Shown here: in pieces, positions 34,389 through 44,988 of the stretch
Layout: every line of letters starts with the position of its first letter
Position numbering within the stretch: position 1 is the first letter of the stretch
Assembly (NCBI GenBank): GCA_025331445.1
Contig: JAIWNE010000024.1
Coordinates: 62,001-126,000 of the forward strand
Direction of reading: 5' to 3'
From: Blakeslea trispora
Taxonomy: Eukaryota > Mucoromycota > Mucoromycetes > Mucorales > Choanephoraceae
DNA: 64,000 nucleotides
Program-made: the position numbers and the translations under genes
Notes under the pieces: model-generated
What the model was told of the DNA's origin: nothing
Seen by the model: only the letters and a program-made list of their open reading frames with translations
The model's database searches: none

Positions 34389-36337
34389 ACGAGAACGAAA
34401 GGCCAGTGTTGGATGTTGGCATTTGGTCCAAAGGGCTAGTGTCTGGAAGGTGAATTCTTTATTATATTGAAATGAAAGGATTTGATTGGCTTATTTAGGA
34501 ATATGTGTATCTATCATCATATGATTCACTACATGATTCTCACAAAGGAAAATAAAAGGCTAATTAAGACAACCACACAATACATATGTATTTATATATG
34601 CACATATATGTACATAAATACCTGTATGTAAAGCGGTAAAGATGAGTAACGTGCAAGTACACAAATTCTATATGTGAATGTATATGTCCATCCATTGTCA
34701 GGTGAATAAATATTTACACCTTCAAACCCACAAGATCTATATCTCATCAAATCATACAATTATGAGAAAAACAGTCTTTGCAATGATTTGGTCTGATTTG
34801 TTTAATTTGTCGAATGCCTGTGCGAAGAAAGAGTGATGATTCTTACCCATAGTGGAGCATAGCATGTCAACAAAATGAGATGCTCTTTTTTCTTTTTCTT
34901 GTTTGGACATTGAAGCTTGCTTGTTTTTGTTTTTGTCTGTTGCCTACATATGCCTATAGAAACATTTTTGTTGGATTTGGTGGGGCTTCATTTCTTTTTG
35001 GCTACTATCATCTTTGAATCCAGAGTCTATGGATAAAAGCCTTTGTCTCTATCCTTTGTCGAGTAAATAGAGTGGATTTGAGATGAGAAGAGAACTTGGT
35101 ATTGTGTAAAGATGGATGAAATTACAATTGAAGTCACGTTATAGAATATGGAATCTGCTTTGGATTCATTCTAGCTTGACAATGTTTGAATAAGCTACGA
35201 TAGTCAAGTGATTCTACTCAAAGGTCGTCAGTGATACTATGAGGACAGAAAGAACTAGTAGATGGCTGAGATATAAAGAGTGGGAGAAGAGGAAAGGTAA
35301 ATTTTCTCTCTTCCTTTTTCTTTGTTTCTTTTTATTCATGTAATTATTTGCTAGAGGCTGATGTTGAGCCTTCAGCTAGGCTATTGCCAGTAGGGCTGAC
35401 GAAGTTGGAGGTTGAGAGGACAGATGATATGCAAATTGATTTCTTTTTTTTTCCTCTCACTTTTTTTTCTTCTTTTGAGGATTTAATAGTTTTTTTTATA
35501 AAAAGCCAATACTTTGACAATGAAACCTAAACGCAATGCAAAATGGCGTAGATTGCATTGATGCATTGGTGGAGAATCTAGGCCGAAGCTATGACGGAAA
35601 CTTACATCCATTTTTTGGTGAAAACTTGTCCAACTCTATCGATTCAGCTGGAGCTTTATTGAGCCACCATTACTTTTAATATGCATCAGGCTAAGCTTCA
35701 AGAAGGAAAAAGAAGAAGGAGAAAAAAAACAGTCGACACTTTATTAAAAATATTCTGATGCTTTTTATAATTTTTTCTTTTGTTTTGCTTTAGAATCATC
35801 TAATTCCACATTTGTTCGTTTCGTTTGGTTCTTTTCTTTTTTTGGTTTAGAGGTCTTCATTATATTCTTTATTTACGTTATAAGCATTTCTGTAATAGAC
35901 AAGAATGTTTTACCCAAGATGGAGGTTGAAAACGCACATAAAGGAGATAAAGAAAACCCCAACTTTGATTTATTTGCTTCTGGTATATTAGAACTAACAC
36001 ATTACCTGCAGTTTGAATAGCGAGCCACTCAGCTTTGGGTGAGGATTTCTGTAATAATTAGACTTGGATTTACAAATCTATAGTTGTACACATATGTTAG
36101 CTCATCTTTTACTTTGTTTTTTGTTTGTGCATCACAATAGAGCCTGATGCTTAAGCTTAGGCTTGGTGTGTGGCATTGATATCCAAGTAGGCTCTCATTT
36201 GCTTTTATGCCATTTGAACGTGATGTTCAGGGCTTCAGTATATATATAAGACTGTGTTCGGTTTTAAATCTATAGTTAAAAAGTTGCATTTTATGCGATA
36301 TCCACTCATTGAACCTATTGTTCGTTCTTTCAAATAG
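34389..36337. other. Right part of the gene desert, no gene seen
   Basis: About 1.95 kb of AT-rich sequence with a TATG/TACA-rich patch near 34580-34690 and a pyrimidine-rich patch at 35440-35480. Open frames are below 65 codons and carry no domain. The far right end may hold the promoter of NUP192. No RNA gene was recognised. Confidence 0.5.
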
Positions 36338-36379
36338 CTTGTTGAAAGAGCCTTTGAGGATCATACACCTATCACACAG
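36338..36379 (+). other. Possible upstream coding exon of NUP192
   Basis: CAAATAG precedes and GTAATG follows a 42-bp segment reading LVERAFEDHTPITQ in an open frame. Joined to an acceptor at 36855-36856, it continues in frame through the Met at 36932. Nup192/Nup205 N-termini usually have about 30-60 residues before the stretch seen at 36932, so an upstream exon is expected. If right, the 115-bp TIR element at 36.5 kb lies inside the first intron. Splice evidence only. Confidence 0.4.
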
Positions 36380-36523
36380 GTAATGTCTCGCTCAAGCACA
36401 GTTTTTGTTACAGTTTTTTTTAATAGCTGCTAGCATGAATACATTGAGGCTCACAGAAGGAGTATCTCTTTGTGTCATCATCAGTACTGTGTTTTCTCAA
36501 TGAGTAAATTAAAGCCTGAAATA

Positions 36524-36638
36524 CAGTAGTCGCTCTATTTAAGGGTGTTCTATTTAAGGGTGTTCTGTTTAAGGGTATTCTATATATAAGGGTGAGATTT
36601 TCAGGATTTTTGGCTACCCTTAAATAGAGCGACTACGG
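36524..36638. mobile_element. Small TIR element (pogo/Fot1-type ends), 115 bp
   Basis: Terminal inverted repeats of 23 bp with one mismatch start CAGTAGTCGCTCTATTT at the left and are mirrored at the right (AAATAGAGCGACTACGG), flanked by TA at 36522-36523 and 36639-36640. The left arm is extended by four 15-bp units of the type CTATTTAAGGGTGTT, i.e. subrepeats of the inverted end itself. CAGT-start ends with TA duplication are typical of the pogo/Fot1/Tigger branch. No coding capacity, so a MITE. A diverged relative lies at 21.2 kb. Confidence 0.87.
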
Positions 36639-36931
36639 TATAACACAACATGTTTGAACCTCTTTGTGATATCCTTAAGAACCCTGTTTGAAGGAAATAA
36701 TGCTTGTTTAGCTTTGATTTTAGGACTAAAAAGAGTATATTGCTTTCTTTTTTTCTTCTGATCCATTTGATGTGCACTCGCGTCAGTCACAGAATAAAAG
36801 GAAATTCGCGCTTTTGATTAAAATTTTGTTTTAGTTAAACTTCTTATACCTCTCAGCGTGCGTGTTTCTTTATCGCCCATAATACAGAAACAATTGAAGA
36901 TCAAGCACAAGAGACTGGCAAAGGCTTCGAA

Positions 36932-39900
36932 ATGACACTTTTGAGAGAAAAACTACGTAACCTGCTTGAGCAAGTATGTAATCAGTCAGAGCTGTCTTCT
37001 CAAGCCTCAGCTATACACGTAAAAGACAAACTGTCTTCCATGAAAGAAGTGTTTGTCAACTTGCTTGATGAATCTGCAAAGGATTCGCAAACTCGAACAA
37101 ACTTACAGTCAGGTAATGCGAGGGAGAAAGGCATTGTAGAGCTTTATACTGTAAAGTCATACTCACCTTACAACTTAGGCAAAGCATCCATTGACAACAA
37201 AGAATTCCGTGTGAATGAGGATTTCATTAAGCAGGCCGTATTTTTGTCAGATCAGCTTAGCATCAGTGAAAAAGAGGCTTGTAGACTATTGCTCAGCGGC
37301 ATCAACATCGCACCTTCCATGAACTCAACCGCTCTTAAGGCAGCAGTCTTCTTGTACCATGACGAAAGAGGATATGTATTGACAATTTTAAATACTCTGC
37401 TTGAATACATTGAAGAGCAGCCCTCAGATAGTTGCGGGCGTTTAGTACTTGTTCAGTTTGTGAAGGAAGTCATGGAAGCATCTGTAGACCAAAGTCTGAT
37501 AAAGAAAATCCTAAGTTCAGAGAGAAAAATAGCTAAATTGACCAATACTCTGACAAACGAGAATGCTTCAAACACTGCTGTCAATAACCCTCAAATGCAA
37601 CAAACTTCATCTCTTTTCCAATCGCAGCAACCACAGCAGCCATCCTCTCTCTTTCAACCACAACAGCCACAACAACCATCATCTCTTTTACAACCACAGC
37701 AGCAGGCTTCGGCAGATGTCTTGAAATTCGATAAAGAGATAAACGATCTTCGTATTGAGCGCTTAGCGGATGAACGTACATATCTGGTTCAAATTCTGTA
37801 TCATATTGCTTCACTTTTCTGGTTACCGGAAGCGGATCTGTTGGCAGTCTTAGAACATGTCCAGACAAAGAATCTATCAGATGCCTCTTACTCCTATCTG
37901 ATAGTTGCTGTTTTGGCCGCACTTTCAAGCCGAAACAAAGAGAATCCGGAAAATCAGATAGGCAATAACAATGCGTCTATTAAGACGATACACGAACAGA
38001 TAGCTACAAAACAGTGGAATATTAGCACTTCAAAGGCCTTAGTACAAATTCAATGGGGCATCTTTCTTTCAGAAGCAGTAAAGACAAAGGCTAGTATTGA
38101 AACAGTCATCAATATGAACGGTGCAGAGCGCATCAAGTTTGTTGAATCGGCGATCGCATTGGATGCCTTTGGTTTTATGGACAAGTATCTACTGTATTTT
38201 AAGCAAGACTTGCTTGACAATCATAGTGGAAACACCATTAAAACTGCAGATATTGAAGAAGCTGATATGGAGATTGATGGACTGATTGTTGATCCAAGCG
38301 ATTATTCGAAATTTGCTGCCAAGGTTTGGGAGGATTTTCAAAAATTTATCGTACTCGAATTGGAAGCTTTTACAACATCTTTCATATTCAATATGTCTAG
38401 CGTATTCAGCAATTTAAAGAATCTTTCAACTGGAGCGATAGATGATGGTTTTGGTGAAAATGAAATCGAGAGTGTTAATAGCTTAAGTCAATTCTTGACT
38501 CTTCTTGCCAGTACCTATCGTAATCGCCCAAATGCAGGACTTGGTTTCTGGGCCTCGTCAAATGGACTTAATCGTTTCTTAGCCTGGCTCTTGGACTTTA
38601 AATCAGCAGGCACACTTGCTTCGACATTTGATTTTCTAAGCTCTATCGCAACAGGAGATCAATGCTCTCTTTATGCACACAACATGCTCAAGATAGGAAC
38701 TTATCCTGGTAATCTCAAAGGAAGTCATATGTTCTCTTGGGGCAAATTATTTGCCACTCTGGAGTTTTATAGTGAGGAATACGTCAAGTATATCAACAGT
38801 GAGGCACCTCCATCTATACCTTTAAAAGAAGAAGAAGTTTTATATAAATTTCTACAGCTTTGTCAGCAAGTAGTTCAATACAGTCAAGATGCCAGAGTCT
38901 ATATCTGGTTTGATCAAACATTGCACGCGTTTGGACTGATAATTGAAATGCTTAAATGCCCTACATCTACTAGACTCCGTGCAGCTCTTTATCGTTTGCT
39001 AGCCGCTTTCTGCTCTCATTGGGGTGGTGGTGTTAATCATGTTGGACGAGATATATCTTCAGTCGTGTGGGAAATGCTTGAATCCTCAGATATGGTGATT
39101 GAAAACAAAAAGCTAGAGCCGAAGATAGTAAACCCAACTGCCGCTCATACTGGCTTCATTCCTCAACCTGCATTTTCACTCAACACTCTGTTTGGCGATA
39201 AGCAGACTATCGACCTCTCTGAACAGCTAGAATCAGCTGTAAATGAATCCGAAGCTGCCAATCTGCCAAGACCAATGCCTTCTTACTGTCTTCCTGAACA
39301 ACAAGCTGGCTTCCTTTGTGAATTTGAAGATGAAAAGGCCCGTCGCATGTATACTGAAACCCAATCTATACTTGACTTGTTTATCGCGCTGATTCACACA
39401 CAATCAAAAAGAGACAGACTTGTTTCTGGCTTCTCTCCAGCTGCATCGTCTATCCCATTCTGTTTGGGTGGAGGTGAACGCACACCTGGTACTGCGCCTT
39501 ATGTATCTCTTGTAGTCGATCGTATATTTCTGAAGTTAGAGAGCTTGCAATACACTCATGCTGAAACACAATGGCAGCTGGCAGACGCATGTCTTCATAT
39601 TATTGAGAACAGTATCGCATCTTTCGAATTAAGAATCCTAAGTGACTATCTAGACTCCGCCAAATCTACTAAAGCCGCCTCGGTAGCTAGCTCTGTTGAG
39701 AATGCTCACAAGAAGACTATGGTAAACAGACTTTTGGCATACATCACCCACCCAGGATATGATGTCCTTTCGCGTATTCTATCAGGTGGCTCTCTTGTAT
39801 CTGGATTGTTCAAAATAGTTGAAAAGGGTAAAGATGCCATTGTCGAGATTGGTAAAAATGAGACAGAGAAAAACAAATTTCTTAGATCATCTATGATCCG

Positions 39901-42900
39901 TTGCTTGCGCATCCTGGAACATGTGTTCGAAAAACAAGATGCCTTTGTCAATGTCCTCTTACCTCAAATAATGGCTCATTCAGCTGTTATGCCTATGGGC
40001 AAGATCAAGCTTGATGAATACATTTTCCCTGCACCCTCCTCTACTCTTCAATCATTGGCTAAGCTTATGCTTTACAACACTGAGGTTATTGTCCAAACTG
40101 CACTCATGGTGAATTGCGAAGACGACCTAGAGATCTGTCAAAGTAGTATCAACATATTGAATGCATTAGCCACCGTGCCTGAAAGCAATCGCGCCCTGTC
40201 AACAAATCCTTTGAATCATATTCATGTCCATATGGGCGGTATTGGTTCTAGATTGGCTAGCATTCTATCTACAAGTAGTGCATCTTCAGCAATTATCCTG
40301 GGCTTCAGTCAACGCATTGAAACAGGAAGTGTAAAGAACATTTCTTACGATGACTATGAATATGATATGAATGTCATACCTTTCTGGCTTGCTAAGGAAA
40401 CACTTAGCAATGTCTACAATTATGAACAAGCTCTTTCGACTTTTTCATCATCTGTCTATGCTTCCACTTTGGACTTGTTGATAAAAAATACAGAGCTAGG
40501 TGTCACATCGCCTACTTTCACGGAGTTCCTGCTCGGTTTTGATGTCAAGGAACTTGAAGCTAAAGGTGTGCAACACAAATCAATCTCGGGTACTACCTCT
40601 TCACGTCTATCGTGCCTGAATTCTATTGTACATAGCATACAAGCAACCGCCGAACAAGATCTTAAAGAGGCCATTGTTTCCCGCCCTGTCTTAACAGAGA
40701 AGCTTTATCAGTTGCTATACAAGCTTAGTGCACGTAGATCTACTACAGCACCTACTTTACATTATCTTCGCAACTTAGACTCCTTCTATACTCAGCAGTT
40801 CAAGATGATTGCTTCTCGCTTCGAGCGCATACTTTCTGTTTTTGAGCCTGATTTCGAAGGTACTTTGATATGTGACAACGGTGCCCGTGTACAAACAGAC
40901 TACTTCACCATTGTCAGTGTTTTAAATCAGCGTGCTTGGCTGCTCAAGTTGATTGCTTTAGAGCTCTACAGTGCTGTCTGTACATCCTCCAAATCAGCCA
41001 TCCTTTCACTACTCAAGCTTTTGTATGGTGTTGAAACGGATGATGTGACTGAGAAAATGGAAAGAATGGATCTGAAACATGAAAATAGCTATCAGCAACC
41101 TCTCTCAGATATGTTAGAAATAATCAATTCGCTCGAGTTTGAATGGAAGGATAACCTAGACAAGGAAGGACACAGAGCAGATCCCAAATACTTTGTAGGC
41201 TTCGATCCTAAATTGTATGTCATTAAGAAAGAAGGTTACGAAATATATGACATTTATATCATCTATAAATGCCTTCGACAACATCAGATCAGCAGCCTAA
41301 ATGCTAAGAAAATCTCAGACGAAGAGCGCATACCCATGGAGAATGAGATGGGAGACATACTACAACGACTTATGGTTGAAAACCGTCACCAAGAGATTGA
41401 GCATGGTCGACTCCACTGCCTGTATGCTTGGAAGCAAGTGGTTGAAGTCACATTATCGGACTGTTTTGATATGTTTGCATACGCTGATCGCGAACGCATC
41501 ATTTATGATCTTCTTACTGTGTTGCTTCCCAAATTGGCAAGCTCGATTCCTAAACCGGCAACCAATATCCAAAAGGACATTCTCAAGGGCCTCAGCGAAG
41601 TCATTCTTAGCCTGCTGACCCGATTAAGAAAAGACAAGCGTAAGCAGTCTGTGTTGCAACCTCAGTTAGAGCAAAATGTTCCTATTTTGCCTATTGAAAA
41701 ATTGCGAAATGTGTTTGCCTGTATTGCCAGTGCTATTTGCACTCCAGCATCAACTTGTGATATTCGCAGTACTATGTACTCGGCACTAGTGAATCTCTTG
41801 CAGTATATGGATTTGGAAAGCAACCAACAAATAGGTATCGGCTTATCGGAAGCAATAGGTGTCGATCTTAAGCAAAGGTTACTTAAAGTCATTTCTCATG
41901 ATGCCCATTCTGGACTTGATATCCACAAGGCAAGTGCCTACAATGCTCTTGAATGTCTCTGTATGCTTGTTGGAAAAGACAGACAATCTATCATGCATAA
42001 TTATTTGGTGAACAGCAATTTCTTGAAATTGATTATTGATTTAAATGAGCGTTATAGCCAATCTTTGACAGAAGGCAAAAAAGGTAACATCTGATAGTCA
42101 TGTAACAGAATCCCTTTTTTTTTTAGTCTAATCTTTTGTTTTTTACTGTATAGAATCGTCTATTTTGCTACTTAATCACGAGGCTAAGATGTCATTCTTT
42201 TTGCAGATATCAACAACAATAGAGGGAACCCGTCTGTTGCTCGACAATAGCATCATGCTCAGCTTAACCAATTACACTACTTCAGACTTGCAGCATAATG
42301 CATCAAGCTTAAAGGGTAAGTTCATATTATGGAGTACGTCAAAGTATCCATGACTGATGACACAATCTCCCTCAGACTGCACTACAGCTGAATACCAGAG
42401 AAAGGTCTTGGCACCTGTACTTAAGCTCATCAACTCTATCTCAAAAAGCTTAATCCAATATCAAGACACAGAAATCCAACAGATCGAACGTTGGGTTGCT
42501 CAGCAAAGAATGATCGTGTCGATTCTGAAAGATACAGAAAAGCAAATGAGCCTTTCTTCACTTTATCTTTTGCATATGGCCATTTCATTAATATACCAAT
42601 TGAGCATTCAGCCTGGATATTTCAAGAACCTTGACATGAAAGAACTAGAGATTTTCAATCATGCTATGATGGACCTGATTCCAAAGTTTTGCTTTTCGCA
42701 GAATGTCATTTCTAGGATCGCTCCATCTAACTTTGATGAAGAGAAGCTAGACAAAGAAAAGCTAGCAGGTGAGATAGTGTTGGGCACAAAAGCGGCTCTT
42801 AAGCTCATTATCTATTCAAATGAATTGTAGGCACAAATAATCATGCGCAAAAGTCCTTGTTTGTGATTGAGGCCGAGAAATTTGTTATCAGTATCAGAAA

Positions 42901-43673
42901 CAATCTCTTAGCATATGCATTAGCGCTTACTTTTAATGACAATCAAAAGGGTAGGTTTCTTTTTCTATTTTTTTTTTATCCAAGCATAGGTTGGTTTGTT
43001 GAACACTCACAATCTCGGTATAGAATCTTTCAAGCCTGTATTCTCAAATACACTCGAGTCTATCAAGGAACCTGTTTCCAAATCGACACATCAGACCACT
43101 AACACAACATCATCTTTAACTCACCTTGTTAAATGTCTTCAAGATACTGGCAAGAAATTGAACATGGCAATTGCAGACTATTCAATCCTCTGCGCACAAA
43201 AAGAAAATGTGGCTTCTCTCAAGTATGAAGAAGCAGCTGAAATTGCACAAGATGCCATTCCTAAAGATTTAGGTATCGATTATAATGAATTGAGTCGTTC
43301 ACAACAGTTTCAGGTGTTACTTAAAGAGATTGGTCATCGTTACGATTCAAAAAAGCAACAGATTCAAGACTATTTTGTTGCTCTCGAAAGTGCTACTTTT
43401 ATTCTATGGCGCCATCTAGAATTCTACTTGAAGAATGGATCTGCATCTATCCCAACACACCACAATCCATGCGGACAGTATGGCAACGAAGAGGTTGTCT
43501 TGTTCAAACAAGCTGCTTTCCAAACTTCGCCTCCCTTGAGACAACAATTGAAGAAAGGATGTCGTGACATCTTAGAACCAGTGCTTCAAAAGTTAGGATC
43601 GATACCAAGCTCCTCTGATTATTCCAACGCATTGCCTGAACTTTACAAGCGTATGCGAAAGCTGTATCTTTAA
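36932..43673 (+). CDS. NUP192: Nucleoporin Nup192/Nup205, inner ring of the nuclear pore
   Basis: A very large helical-repeat protein of about 2,170 aa from exons 36932-42083, 42154-42315, 42376-42768, 42831-42950 and 42990-43673. The N-terminal part has the family signature FIKQAVFLSDQLSISEKEA followed by AVFLYHDERGYVLTILNTLL. A Gln/Pro-rich insertion (SSLFQPQQPQ type, near residues 225-260) interrupts the N-terminal solenoid. The rest is alpha-solenoid without other domains, as in Nup192 (yeast) and Nup205 (vertebrates), which scaffold the inner ring of the pore with Nup93/Nic96. The junction 42950/42990 does not keep frame with consensus splice sites (see findings). The true start may lie in an upstream exon. 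Convergent with the F-box gene, only 78 bp apart. Confidence 0.9.
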
Positions 43674-43751
43674 AGGAATAAAATGTTCATATGTATAGAG
43701 CTAATTAGGTTTAATTCTCTTTTTTTGTGTTTCTTTTTTTTTCTTTCCTTT

Positions 43752-44717
43752 TTATTCTGTTTTTCTGCTACCATTGAAATCCCAAGATGTTCTTTGACCT
43801 TCAAGAAATACATAATATTTGTTCATCCCAAGTGCATATTTTTTTAGCATGTTCAGAGATGCCTTTGGTAAATTATAGTCTTGAACATATTCATAAAAAT
43901 CATAGTCTTCAACCCTGAGATCCTTCACTTTAGGAAATTTCTTACAAATATACTGAACACATGCTGTTGTGTAATAAGTACAGCATATATCGAGTTTCTT
44001 GATATTCATATTAGGACGGATATTCCCCAATCGACTGCTTGTATCTTCAAAATCTTTTACAAAGATGTGAATGTTGTCTACAACCGGGCATTTGTCGATA
44101 ATATCATCTAAAGCTTCGATCGTTGTAGAGGAAAATGTAAAAAACTCTAAATCTTTTACTTCTTTCAACAAGTCTGGCTTTTCAGCAAGCAAAGGTGTTT
44201 GAAGGGTGAATGGCTCTTGACGTTTTTCTCTAAAAGATGTCAAGTTGAAACTTATGGATTTCGGTAATCTCTTCATAGCTGATAAGGTCTTGACATAATC
44301 ACTTGGATCGACAGAATACCAATCTGGAAAGCCTACATTGTTCAACCACTTTAGGTTACCCTTACCCAGTTCTTCAGTGATGGTCCTATATGTGCTGCCA
44401 TGGCTAGTGTATATGAATGATTCAATAAACGGTGTAGATTGTAGAAATGGACGTATGACTGAATGATCGGATTCTTTGAGTCCAGCATGAGGCCATATAG
44501 TGACATGTTTGACACTTTTTCTTAATTCTGGAGAAGCTATTATCATGTTTATAAATTGAAGCGCTTTGTCTGCCTTATCAAATTCCACATGTTGAACTAG
44601 TTTTTGAGTCGCAGGCTTTGACCAACTTTTACATACAAGTTGATATTGAAGGATGGAGCTTTGATCCAGCAAGTTCAATATCTTCAAGTGAGTTTCAAGT
44701 GACAAATCTTTGGACAT
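43752..44717 (-). CDS. F-box protein, probable SCF substrate receptor
   Basis: A single exon of 321 aa. The N-terminus (LSLETHLKILNLLDQSSILQ then YQLVCKSWSKPATQKL) is a degenerate F-box: helix, then the LVCKSW core. The remainder is made of irregular leucine-rich segments (for example VKDLEFFTFSSTTIEALDDI, KKLDICCTYYT, VKDLRVEDYDF), spaced as in F-box/LRR-like proteins that are abundant in Mucoromycota. Such proteins bind Skp1 through the F-box and recruit targets for ubiquitination; the target here is unknown. Directly upstream of the ATG is a 12-G run (on the coding strand), then a CT-rich leader. Confidence 0.75.
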   Translation of the reverse strand: MSKDLSLETHLKILNLLDQSSILQYQLVCKSWSKPATQKLVQHVEFDKADKALQFINMIIASPELRKSVKHVTIWPHAGLKESDHSVIRPFLQSTPFIESFIYTSHGSTYRTITEELGKGNLKWLNNVGFPDWYSVDPSDYVKTLSAMKRLPKSISFNLTSFREKRQEPFTLQTPLLAEKPDLLKEVKDLEFFTFSSTTIEALDDIIDKCPVVDNIHIFVKDFEDTSSRLGNIRPNMNIKKLDICCTYYTTACVQYICKKFPKVKDLRVEDYDFYEYVQDYNLPKASLNMLKKYALGMNKYYVFLEGQRTSWDFNGSRKTE

Positions 44718-44720
44718 TTG

Positions 44721-44732
44721 CCCCCCCCCCCC
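44721..44732. repeat. C12 homopolymer directly before the F-box start codon
   Basis: Twelve C on the plus strand, i.e. G12 on the coding strand, ends only 3 bp from the ATG of the F-box gene (44717). About 20 bp further upstream a (GA)n run (44752-44773) forms a CT-rich leader on the coding strand. Confidence 0.9.
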
Positions 44733-44988
44733 GAAACAAGAGAAATATCAAAGAGAGAGAGAGAGAGAGAAAAGAGTTTGTAACCCAAATAAGGATCAGT
44801 TATTCTGTATGATGTCCCAATGCTTTGACTTAGAATCACAGCATTTAACTGACATTTTATTTGCTTTTTAAATGACATAAAAAACACCTCACTCATACTG
44901 TGACAATATAAACACAAACATACTATATTATACAGCTAGGAAAAAAAAGTAATTGTCTTGCAAAGGAAAAACAAACAAATTTTGTTTA

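Noticed and set aside
34213..34439. KEKE-motif or Ser-Phe repeat protein.
   Set aside because: It is only the translation of the (GAGAAA) microsatellite in different frames.
42770..42830. Continuation of a NUP192 exon as GEIVLGTKAALKL before a stop.
   Set aside because: GTGAGA at the beginning and TTGTAG at the end mark an intron, and splicing restores the frame into GTNNHAQKS; the open stretch is chance.
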